DNA from: Lederbergia wuyishanensis
GTDB lineage: Bacteria > Bacillota > Bacilli > Bacillales > Bacillaceae_C
Assembly: GCF_022900255.1 (NCBI RefSeq)
Contig: NZ_JALIRM010000002.1
Location: forward strand, 186,001 to 250,000
Length of the DNA stretch: 64,000 nucleotides
Reading direction: 5' to 3'
Notes under the pieces: generated by a model
Told to the model about the DNA's origin: nothing
What the model saw: the letters and a program-made list of their open reading frames with translations, nothing else
The model's database searches: none
Shown here: positions 52,380 to 60,230 of the stretch, piece by piece
How the letters are laid out: every line of letters starts with the position of its first letter
How positions within the stretch are numbered: the first letter of the stretch is position 1
Made by a program: the position numbers and the translations under genes

Positions 52380-53636
52380 TTACTTTAATTCAGCAACCAA
52401 TCCCTTATCTACTAATAAATCATAAATAGCACAAGCTAATCGTCTAGCGAATTCTGGTGGGACTGCATTTCCTATCATTTCATAGTTTTGAACCATGCTT
52501 CCAATGAATTCGAAATCATCATCAAATGTTTGTAATCTGGCAGCTTCGCGAACTGTTATCGATCTTGCTTGCTCAGGGTCAGGATGAATATGTCTTAATC
52601 CATCTTTTTTTAAATGAGCTGGTATTGTATTGCTTGGCTGATCCCATCTTAAAACATAATATTTATGAATATTTGATATTTTACCGGTTTTTTCAGTATA
52701 TAGGCTTTTTAGTGCCTCCACAGATTGATACTTATTTTCCCCAATCTCTATATCCTCAGCTAAAGATCTAAATATTTCTATATCACGTCTGTTATGGTAT
52801 CTCGGCAAATGCCAATTGATCTCTTGATTGCTCCAATAATGAGAAAACCTTTTACCACCTTCGCGATAATCAACCTCAGATGGATATATAGGAGGTAAAT
52901 CACTTATAGCACTATGGACTGTCGGGATTTTCTCGGATTTATATTTATTTAATAAGTCCATATAAAAGTAATTAAGTGTCTCTTGATTTTTATTTCTGTC
53001 AGCACCAAAGTAGCTTCTATTGAGCCCAACTAAAATTACTCTTTTTCTTTTTTGTGGAACCCCATACTCGGACAAATCCAATAATGCTAGGCCTCTTATA
53101 TCTTCAATAATATCAAAACCGATTTCGTTAAAACCGGATTTTATTTTATCTACAATATTCTCTCCATCTGGCGCAGCTGATAACATGCCTTCAACATTTT
53201 CAAAAACAAATAACTTTGGTTTATATACTTTAACTATTTTAAGATAACTTTCAAATAAATAATTACGATAATCATTCTTCATTCCATGTTTATCTTGAAT
53301 TCTCCCTGCAAGTGAATAGGCCTGACAGGGCGGGCCACCTACAATTACATCTATAGTTCTTTTTTTTATAATTCTATTTAACCCATCATTAGATCCATAA
53401 GTTTCATCGTTTTCCCAGCCTTGAATTAATTCCCCTGTTCTTTGTATGTCAAAATGAAGGACTCTTTTTTCTGCATCGGAGTAACTATATTTCTTTTTAA
53501 GTCTATTAATTAGTGTTTCGCAAGCATATTTCTGCCACTCAACACCAGCAACCATATTATAAAATTTCGACTTTTCAAAGCCATCAAGAAGTCCACCACA
53601 ACCAACAAATAATTCCAAGGTATTTATTTTATTCAT
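52380..53636 (-). CDS. DNA (cytosine-5) methyltransferase, second of tandem pair, 418 aa
   Basis: Motif I LELFVGCGGLLDGFEKS, motif IV GGPPCQAYSLAGR, VI LFVFENVEGM, VIII YGVPQKRKRVILVG, and IX/X ITVREAARLQTFDDDF with YEMIGNAVPPEFARRLA. It resembles the Mza-operon enzyme in the motif IX region (both ..HIHP..ITVREAARLQ..). Eight bp after the 53645 gene, in the same operon. Two methyltransferases for one nuclease suggest an asymmetric recognition sequence with one enzyme per strand (inference). Confidence 0.9.
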   Translation of the reverse strand: MNKINTLELFVGCGGLLDGFEKSKFYNMVAGVEWQKYACETLINRLKKKYSYSDAEKRVLHFDIQRTGELIQGWENDETYGSNDGLNRIIKKRTIDVIVGGPPCQAYSLAGRIQDKHGMKNDYRNYLFESYLKIVKVYKPKLFVFENVEGMLSAAPDGENIVDKIKSGFNEIGFDIIEDIRGLALLDLSEYGVPQKRKRVILVGLNRSYFGADRNKNQETLNYFYMDLLNKYKSEKIPTVHSAISDLPPIYPSEVDYREGGKRFSHYWSNQEINWHLPRYHNRRDIEIFRSLAEDIEIGENKYQSVEALKSLYTEKTGKISNIHKYYVLRWDQPSNTIPAHLKKDGLRHIHPDPEQARSITVREAARLQTFDDDFEFIGSMVQNYEMIGNAVPPEFARRLACAIYDLLVDKGLVAELK

Positions 53637-53644
53637 ACAATCAC

Positions 53645-54787
53645 CTATACACCGTTAATTTCTAACAATAACTGTTTTTGATATTCTTCTTTTATTTTGC
53701 CAGTCTTAACATCCTCAAAGTGTCGGTGGATAGCAACTGCTAAATTATAGGATAATAAGGGCGGTACTGCATTTCCCACCTGTCTATTTTGTTGAGTACG
53801 TGTTCCTAAGAAAATAAAATCATCTCTAAAGGATTGAAGTCTAGCATTTTCTCTAATGGTCGGAACTCTATTGTATTTGTAATGAAAATGATTTCTATGA
53901 CCTGTATCAATTGTACGAGAGGGCATTCCACTATGATATCTTGTCCAGGCTTCATTAAATTTTCTGCTATCTCCTACACCAGGTGGCAAATCTTTATAAT
54001 TACCACCTTCTGGGACTTGGCTTATTACCCACTTAACATAATCAGTGTGCTTCGTTGCCACATGGTTAAACAGCTTTTCACTATCTTTTCTCATAAACTC
54101 TTGATATTGTGACTGTGGCGGCATTGTATAACTATCAACTTCTTGCCCTAAATCTTCTTCTCGACTTTGCAAATCGCTTAGAGCATCACCGCAAGTTATA
54201 TAATTTTCCGTAGTATGTGTTGCTTCTGGAAATTCAAAATGCCCTAATCCTTTCTTAAATCCAATAAAGAACATCCTTTTTCTCATTTGAGGTACACCAA
54301 AATCAGCAGCAAGAAGCGGCTTTGCTGAAACTGTTACATTATATCCCATATCTTCAAATGTATTAATAATTTGCTTCTTGACTGTACCCTTGTATAAGGT
54401 AGCAATACCTGGGACGTTTTCAATTAAGAAAGCTTTCGGCTCGAATTTCTTTACTGCCTTTACAACTGCCAAGTAAAGTTTATTTCGAGTATCGTTAATA
54501 TTCCTGGAACCAGTAAGTGAAAATCCTTGGCATGGAGGTCCACCAATTATAACATCAACATTTTTGCCATTTAGTTTTTTTTCTATTTCTACTATACCTT
54601 CATCATTTGAGAGGTCCGTCAGTAAAATATCCGAATTATTATGGTTTTTTTTGTATGTTTCTAGGGCTGCCTTATCAAAATCAACTCCAAGAAGGACATT
54701 ATAACCAGCATCTATGAATCCCTGCGATAAGCCACCACAACCGCAAAAAAGATCGAGTACGGTCAGGTTATTATTTTTAATGCTCAT
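53645..54787 (-). CDS. DNA (cytosine-5) methyltransferase, first of tandem pair, 380 aa
   Basis: Motif I LDLFCGCGGLSQGFIDAG, motif IV GGPPCQGFSLTGSRN, VI FLIENVPGI, VIII FGVPQMRKRMFFIGF, and IX/X PTIRENARLQSFRDDF with NRQVGNAVPPLLSYNLA. Very standard m5C enzyme. It is divergent from the PLD-fold nuclease gene at 55051, with a 263-bp gap holding the promoters. GGAGGTT precedes its ATG. It and the next gene probably methylate the two strands of the site cut by that nuclease. Confidence 0.9.
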   Translation of the reverse strand: MSIKNNNLTVLDLFCGCGGLSQGFIDAGYNVLLGVDFDKAALETYKKNHNNSDILLTDLSNDEGIVEIEKKLNGKNVDVIIGGPPCQGFSLTGSRNINDTRNKLYLAVVKAVKKFEPKAFLIENVPGIATLYKGTVKKQIINTFEDMGYNVTVSAKPLLAADFGVPQMRKRMFFIGFKKGLGHFEFPEATHTTENYITCGDALSDLQSREEDLGQEVDSYTMPPQSQYQEFMRKDSEKLFNHVATKHTDYVKWVISQVPEGGNYKDLPPGVGDSRKFNEAWTRYHSGMPSRTIDTGHRNHFHYKYNRVPTIRENARLQSFRDDFIFLGTRTQQNRQVGNAVPPLLSYNLAVAIHRHFEDVKTGKIKEEYQKQLLLEINGV

Positions 54788-55050
54788 TTTGTAACCTCCG
54801 CTCTTTGCACGTACGTATATTTCTCCATAATTATATTTTTCCCTTAAAGAAATCTTAAATTTATATTATAACATTCTTCGACTTAAATTTTTAAAAATAA
54901 AAAAATAGTAAACGGACCAGATACTATTTTAAACCGAAATATTCAAGACCATAATCTTATTATATTAAAGAGAGTCCCAATTTTGAATATTGCTACATTA
55001 CTTGTAATTAAACTAAAATGGAAATAAATCTCATTGAAGGAGGAAATATA

Positions 55051-55989
55051 TTGTTTTTTACTAATAATCTAGAAAACAAAGTTTTTAATTCACATCAGTA
55101 TATCAGCTGTGATGAACTCATAATTATTTCTGGTTATGTTGGACCTAATCCCATACAACGATTATCTACCTTACCTTTTAACACAACCGTTATTTATGGA
55201 ATGTATGGTAGTGAGTCCATATCAGGTAGATTACATAATACTTTACTAACTTTACATAACCCGCCGCATGTTAATATTCTTTATTCCAACATTCCTGTTC
55301 ATTCTAAATGCTATATTTGGAGAAATAACGGTGAAGTTGTATACGCTCTCATTGGTTCTGCAAACTTTAGTACAAACTCTTTAACTATTCCTTTTAGGGA
55401 AAGCCTTGCAGAAACTACCAATGATACTTTTGCAGACTTAAATAATTATTACGATCAAATTGTAGCAAATACTGTATCATGCGATTCTGGCATTTTTACA
55501 ACAACAAATGAGGTTACATGCAGCATGGTTTTGACCCATCCTACTACAGGTGAGGTTCCCGCTGGAAGTGGATTGAACTGGGGACATAGTCCAAGAGGTA
55601 ATAATAATCCAGGTGATAGTTATATTCCGATACGTACTAGCCATATTAGAAATTATCCAAGTCTTTTCCCACCAAAACAAACCCATCCTATTAGTAATTT
55701 AGGTCTGGGTAGATCAAATAGACAGAATGATTCTATTGAGATAATCTGGGATGACGGTACATTAATGGATGCGGCTCTAGAAGGTTCACAACCTGTTGAT
55801 GGAAGGCAATATCCAAAAAATCTATGCTCTTTTCCATATAAAAGTGTATTAGGTGCCTATATCAGACAAAGAATAGGTCTTCCTTCTAATGCCTTAGTAA
55901 CAAGAACTGATTTACTTCGTTATGGCAGAGACAACATACATCTTTCTCTTTTACAAGACGGAACCTATTATGGGGATTTTTCTGTCTAA
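55051..55989 (+). CDS. NgoFVII-like PLD-fold restriction endonuclease, 312 aa
   Basis: I choose TTG 55051 because AAGGAGG lies seven bases before it; the upstream ATG 55018 has no such site. PLD half-site: VHSKCYIW (His84/Lys86 from TTG) and GSANFS (Asn105), with Glu in RESLAE. The C-terminal domain parallels that of the nuclease at 49676: SGLNWGHSP, SYIPI, GAYIRQRIGL and YYGDFSV. Metal-independent DNA cleavage is expected from the NgoFVII/BfiI family. Its methyltransferases are the two divergent genes to the left. Confidence 0.8.
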   Translation: MFFTNNLENKVFNSHQYISCDELIIISGYVGPNPIQRLSTLPFNTTVIYGMYGSESISGRLHNTLLTLHNPPHVNILYSNIPVHSKCYIWRNNGEVVYALIGSANFSTNSLTIPFRESLAETTNDTFADLNNYYDQIVANTVSCDSGIFTTTNEVTCSMVLTHPTTGEVPAGSGLNWGHSPRGNNNPGDSYIPIRTSHIRNYPSLFPPKQTHPISNLGLGRSNRQNDSIEIIWDDGTLMDAALEGSQPVDGRQYPKNLCSFPYKSVLGAYIRQRIGLPSNALVTRTDLLRYGRDNIHLSLLQDGTYYGDFSV

Positions 55990-56353
55990 AAAATATTATG
56001 AACAAAGAAATTTACTTTCCTTGTTTTTTGCTTTTTGACGAGTTATAACATTTCAAAAAAATCGTCATCACTTATGATAGAGTTCTGCTTACTTTATTTG
56101 AGAGTAAAACACCTTCTGAAGAAAACCAGAAGGTTATTTTCTTTATATCCTTCCTATCATTAGCCAATTCAAATTATCGATATAAAAAATCTCCCCTTAT
56201 TAATATGAAGGAACTTAGCACATTTTCCAAGAAAACATACAATTTTATCTACAGAGATTTGAAAAAACTGCTGAATTAAAGGTTTTATTTTAACTAATTT
56301 TAGCATTGCTTCTGACTAAAAAATGTATATTCGGAATTTATAAAAACTTAGAA
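55990..56353. other. Interval at the island's right edge
   Basis: A terminator (56109-56144) is the only recognisable element. The rest is AT-rich with no gene. Confidence 0.4.
56109..56144 (+). terminator. Terminator after the 55051 nuclease gene
   Basis: ACCTTCTG/CAGAAGGT with an eight-base loop, then TATTTTCTTT, 120 bp after the stop. Confidence 0.7.
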
Positions 56354-56548
56354 TCAAGTAATTAAAATATTTTTAAGGAGCCTACAAGGCACACAAATCT
56401 GATTTTTTTTATAACTAATTATTGTATTTTTAACAGTTCTAACAAAAGGTACATAGTCCTGTACAATATACTTTCCTTGTTCATCTTTTTGTACATTAAT
56501 TCCTATTATTTCAAGTCCTTGTGCTTCAGAACTGATTTTTCTTATCAT
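56354..56548 (-). CDS. Short hypothetical frame, possibly a remnant, 64 aa
   Basis: Reads MIRKISSEAQGLEIIGINVQ, then KDEQGKYIVQDYVPFVR and a basic tail. The first ~45 residues look like real protein, but the ATG has no convincing ribosome binding site. No family recognised. Confidence 0.3.
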   Translation of the reverse strand: MIRKISSEAQGLEIIGINVQKDEQGKYIVQDYVPFVRTVKNTIISYKKNQICVPCRLLKNILIT

Positions 56549-56728
56549 TTTCTAGTAATATATTTGGATGAATAATGAAATAAGTTTCCTCAAATAGAAT
56601 ATCTTAAAATTGATGTAAAGCTTCTTAAAGAATTTAATGTTAAAAGAAAATCGCATAAATAATAAATCATTTAATCCCATTATGCTCAATAAAACTATTC
56701 CCCCAATCAACCATCAGCGATGCCTCTT

Positions 56729-57409
56729 TTATCGTTTACCTCTCTTTCTGTACATATTGGATCCACTCCCCCCCAAAACTTCGCGCATCGTGCGATTACC
56801 ATCACTGTTTGGAGAGTAATGAGAAGAGTATAAATCGGAGTTATAGAAATCCTTGCGCCGGTATTCTTCTGGGGTAAGTTTCCTGGACCATGCTTTTATT
56901 TTGGTTGTTTTTATTTTTGCATTTATTTCCTTCTTCTTTATCCAATATTTCTTCCTTTGATTTTTTGCATTGGATATTAGAGGTAATAGTTCATCTGTAT
57001 AATAGTCTTTTTCTAGCCAATTTTTCACTTCGAAATGTAGCTTTTTTGAATTACCGGATGAATAGTGAATGAGGTAACTATTATCACTTTGACGAACTAT
57101 TTTCTTCACTGCATACAGTCGATTAATCTTTATACTAAAGGTATCATCCTCAAAGTAAATCGAACAGATATCATCTTTTGTATCTTTTTTGTCTTGTATT
57201 ATCTGTTTTGAGATGGAGATTCCGATAATTAATCTTTGTCTTTTATTTCTTTTTTTTATGATCAAATGGTATTTACTATTTCGTTCGATTAAATCGCTTA
57301 ATGTTATTTTTGTTAGGGTGATTTGTTGTTTTATAGGTCCAAAATCACAAACATGCGTCTTAATCTTCGTTTTTACGGAATGATTTTTAAATGATATTTC
57401 CTCTCCCAA
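56729..57409 (-). CDS. Hypothetical Lys-rich protein, 226 aa
   Basis: Strongly basic protein with ITLTKITLSDLIERNSKYHL, then ISKQIIQDKKDTKDDICSIYFEDDTFSIKINRLYAVKKI and a long Lys/Asn C-terminal tail that ends RKRGKR. The start is not supported by a good SD, and a perfect AT palindrome (TATATATATTAATATATA) lies upstream at 57422. I do not recognise it; a phage- or plasmid-derived gene is possible. Confidence 0.4.
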   Translation of the reverse strand: MGEEISFKNHSVKTKIKTHVCDFGPIKQQITLTKITLSDLIERNSKYHLIIKKRNKRQRLIIGISISKQIIQDKKDTKDDICSIYFEDDTFSIKINRLYAVKKIVRQSDNSYLIHYSSGNSKKLHFEVKNWLEKDYYTDELLPLISNAKNQRKKYWIKKKEINAKIKTTKIKAWSRKLTPEEYRRKDFYNSDLYSSHYSPNSDGNRTMREVLGGSGSNMYRKRGKR

Positions 57410-57616
57410 TTGAATTCCCCCATATATATATTAATATATATTATGCACAAAATTCCCAAAATTCCCACTCCCTTTTCGTAAATAAAATGCCTGGTTATCC
57501 ATGTAACCAAGCTTTGATAAAATTATTTATCCCATTAGTCAACTACTTTAAACGATTTGACCAAAAACCTTAAAGGACTTTTTAATTGTTTAGAAGGTAT
57601 TAGCTCCAAATGAATA

Positions 57617-58015
57617 TCATCGATGCTTACTCCCCCGCAATTTTGCTGAATTCCGTCTAAAATGGCGATACAATTGCTCATCCTGCCAACCAAGTCTATG
57701 TTTCAATTCATAACAGAAAGCTAATAGAATAAAAGGGCCATCTAAATTCAATTGAAATTCAACCCCTTGACTTGAAAAATATTCCTCAATACGCTCTATC
57801 GATCTATAATCCTGTTTATGGTAAAGTTCATCCGCGCCTAATAATCTTATCTCGCGTACAAAATCCAATATTCCCAATTCATCTAAATTGCTTTCTCTTT
57901 CTCCGTAAAAACCATATGCCGCATCAAAAATTGCATCAATTTTCTTTAGTGAGAGATTATCAATTCCAATGAATAGTTGATTGACCGAGGTAAACCCGCA
58001 GCAATCAACTATTCC
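57617..58015 (-). pseudogene. Decayed gene of unknown family (C-terminal 133 codons)
   Basis: The frame is open from 58015 to the stop at 57617 and protein-like throughout (FTSVNQLFIGIDNLSLKKID, FDAAYGFYGERES, then GVEFQLNLDGPFILLAFCYE). The first usable start, TTG 57877, is deep inside that region, so the natural N-terminus is lost. It abuts the HD-domain remnant, as if two genes were joined by a deletion. A shorter 86-aa product from 57877 could still be translated. Confidence 0.45.
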
Positions 58016-58146
58016 CTATACCCCGCCTGTTGTAAAATCATTCCGACTCCGAACGGATGCGTGATATAAGGAATACCTGTTCCTTTTCGATACTGACCTT
58101 CATGTTTTATAGCTACGAATTGAATGGTTTTATCGATCATATTCAT
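58009..58146 (-). pseudogene. Remnant of an HD-domain phosphohydrolase gene
   Basis: ATG 58146 reads MNMIDKTIQFVAIKHEGQYR, then GTGIPYITHPFGVGMILQQA, a TAG, and in the same frame LIAAGL. This is the N-terminus of RelA/SpoT-like HD hydrolases (HxGQxRK-G-x-PYI-x-HP, then -AGLLHD-). The in-frame TAG replaces a Glu codon, and the HD pair itself is deleted. Non-functional. Confidence 0.6.
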
Positions 58147-58277
58147 TAAGAGCTACCAATCTTTTCAAACGTAATAGTATGACTATTCTTTCCCTTCCAT
58201 TGTTTTTTTGCTAATCTGTTTCTTAACGCATGAATACAGTATAATGGACTAAAGAATGAATCATTTGAGGTAAGCAT

Positions 58278-58529
58278 ATGAGAAAATAAAATGGACATGC
58301 CGCAGAAGTTATTAAAGATATCATCTGCGAAGGTGAATCGATTTTTGAAATTTGTGGAAAGCGATATTTTTTATCTTTAATTGATGAGTCTAAGACCACA
58401 GTAAAAGAGAGCGTTGAGCAAGACGCTGAGTTAAAACAAATGTTATTACAAGCAAAAAAGGACATTCTCGAAGGAAAGATTTATTCAACTGAAGATGTTT
58501 TGGAAATGATTCAACAAGATGAGTTGTAA
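58278..58529 (+). pseudogene. Antitoxin-like small gene with a stop at codon 4
   Basis: ATG 58278 is preceded by GAGGTAAG. Codon 4 is TAA; after it the frame stays open for 79 codons: HAAEVIKDIICEGESIFE, then LIDESKTTVKESVEQDAELK and DILEGKIYSTEDVLEMIQQ. The helical acidic C-terminus with KIYSTEDVLEMI resembles RelB/Phd-like antitoxins. No intact toxin follows within 120 bp. Probably inactive unless the TAA is suppressed or the reading is a sequencing error. Confidence 0.45.
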
Positions 58530-58654
58530 ATAAAATATACAAAACAAACCTTGAAAGGATTTTATAATGTTTCAAAGCCAGATGTATTATGCCATATGAA
58601 ATGGGGTCAAGCCCTTTCATTCCAATCAATTTTTTTCAGGCACTTTGCCCCATA

Positions 58655-59587
58655 TTAATAACCCTTCACTATATTCACCTTATTTTCCAATTCAACATTT
58701 GCTTCGATATTATTCATAGTTTCCATAAAGCAAGTTACAGCCTCTGCTGGCGTTGTAATGGCTGATATGTGCGGAGTGATGGTGATATCTTTTCTGTTCC
58801 ATAGAATATTCTTTCCACTAAGTGGTTCTTCGAGGAAAACGTCGAGTATGGCCTTCCTGATATGCCCTGAGTCTAATGCCTTGATTACTGCTTTATCTTC
58901 AATAGATGCCCCGCGCCCACAATTAATAAAAAGGATACTATTAAACTTATTAAACATATCGAAATCAAACAATTCATAGGTTTTATCGGTTAAAGGCAGT
59001 GTGTTAATGACAATATCCATATTAGAAGAAATTGAATGAATTTTATTTGTTACAAATACTTCTTTAAATGGTTCTTTTGGAAAACCAGATAATGAGACGC
59101 CAAAAACGTTTGCTCTAAAATAGTTGAATGTTCTAGCTACCTCTGAACCAATTTTACCTGTACCAAATATAAGTACATTTTTTTCTCTTAAAAGTTCAGG
59201 AGTTTTTTGGGACCACTGTTTGTTAAGTTGGTTTTTTTGAAAATTTTCATGAAGTTGCAGGTCACTTAATACATAACTAAGACTATATTGGCTAATTCTC
59301 TCGCCAAACGAGCAGTTAGTTCGTGTTATCAAGATCTTATCATTCCAAACCCTATCAAACAAAAAGCTATCTACACCTGCACCAAGTGAATGAATCCATT
59401 TTATATTCTTATAGTCCATGTTAGGGATTGGTTTAAAAGCAATATATGCATCCGCCCAGTCAATATCTTCTTGGCAAACACTTTCTTCAGGAAGAAACCT
59501 AAATATCTTATCCGTTTCAAGCCCATCGATAACTTCTTGAATTTCTTTATATATTCTTCCTGTAACTACTATTTTACTAATTTCCAA
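58655..59587 (-). CDS. D-2-hydroxyacid dehydrogenase, 310 aa
   Basis: NAD-binding domain with VLIFGTGKIGSEVARTF (GxGxxG) and catalytic residues in the expected places: Arg in INCGRGASIEDKAVI, Glu in DVFLEEPL and His in ITITPHISAITTP. The N-terminal substrate domain has IHSLGAGVDSFLF. The frame reaches 59602, but GGAGG overlaps the GTG there, so TTG 59587 (8 bases after GGAGG) is the likelier start. Reduces an unidentified 2-oxo acid with NADH. It faces away from the S-box operon. Confidence 0.87.
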   Translation of the reverse strand: MEISKIVVTGRIYKEIQEVIDGLETDKIFRFLPEESVCQEDIDWADAYIAFKPIPNMDYKNIKWIHSLGAGVDSFLFDRVWNDKILITRTNCSFGERISQYSLSYVLSDLQLHENFQKNQLNKQWSQKTPELLREKNVLIFGTGKIGSEVARTFNYFRANVFGVSLSGFPKEPFKEVFVTNKIHSISSNMDIVINTLPLTDKTYELFDFDMFNKFNSILFINCGRGASIEDKAVIKALDSGHIRKAILDVFLEEPLSGKNILWNRKDITITPHISAITTPAEAVTCFMETMNNIEANVELENKVNIVKGY

Positions 59588-59711
59588 GATCGCTACCTCC
59601 ACTTATATAGGCTATATAAAGTCTCACCATTTTACTTGGGATTTTTATCAATCATAAAGTAGAATTTCTCCAATCACAAGAAAACTTTCACCAATTCAAA
59701 CCTGATCTTCA

Positions 59712-59807
59712 TCAATCTTTATCCGGGTCAAAAAGAAAAGGTTTCCCCGTCGCTGAACATTTGGAGCAGACCCTTTCTTCAGGAGCGAACCAAACCTCCC
59801 GTGACAT
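59712..59807 (-). CDS. Possible 31-aa CxxC peptide
   Basis: ATG 59807 reads MSREVWFAPEERVCSKC, then SATGKPFLFDPDKD and stop. The single VCSKC motif could bind half a zinc site. Upstream there is GGGGGAAAA but 16 bases before the ATG, so translation is uncertain. No family recognised. Confidence 0.3.
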   Translation of the reverse strand: MSREVWFAPEERVCSKCSATGKPFLFDPDKD

Positions 59808-59894
59808 ATATCACGAATTTTCCCCCATTTCATTTTTTAAGCACCTCCATTTTTACTAAGTTTATTACATCAGTTAATTTTTGAAAAAAAGCTG

Positions 59895-59923
59895 TTGATT
59901 TTCTCGGATTTTCACTATAAAGT
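59895..59923 (+). promoter_or_regulatory. Candidate promoter of the S-box operon
   Basis: TTGATT (-35-like) and TAAAGT (-10-like) with 17 bp spacing lie 22 bp before the riboswitch begins; alternatively TATAAA at 15 bp spacing. Confidence 0.35.
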
Positions 59924-59945
59924 ATTTATTAACTTAATACGGAAT

Positions 59946-60098
59946 ATCCTTATCGCGAGCCAGGGGAGGAAATTGGTCCTTTGATCCTGCAGCAACCTGT
60001 TATTTTCTATAGGAAAATAAAAAGGTGCTAAATCCAACAGACGTGATGTCTGAAAGATGAGGAAGAGAAAAAAACCTCTTCCTTGGAGAGGTTTTTTT
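59946..60098 (+). promoter_or_regulatory. S-box (SAM-I) riboswitch with terminator
   Basis: Aptamer 59946-60063: P1 strands TCCTTATC and GATGAGGA, the conserved GAGGAAATTGGTCC and CCTTTGATCC of P2, GCAGCAACC, a P3 hairpin (TTTTCTATAGGAAAA), then GGTGCTAAATCC, P4 (AGACGTGATGTCT) and GAAAGATGAGG. The terminator is AAACCTCT/AGAGGTTT at 60068-60098 with TTTTTTT. An alternative pairing GGAAGAG/CTCTTCC fits an antiterminator. High SAM should stop transcription before the transporter gene. Confidence 0.93.
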
Positions 60099-60230
60099 CT
60101 GTTTACACCCCATGTCTCTAGATAAGGAATCCGTTCCAAGAAGGCAAACCATAATTCCTACTAAATTCATATATTTAATCAGTTTTATGGTAAAGCCAAA
60201 GAATAAAAATAGAGAATGGGAGGAAAAAGT

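Noticed and set aside
57421-57445. AT palindrome TATATATATTAATATATA as a possible replication or partition site
   Set aside because: A perfect short AT dyad is expected by chance in AT-rich sequence. No iterons, DnaA boxes or rep gene nearby.
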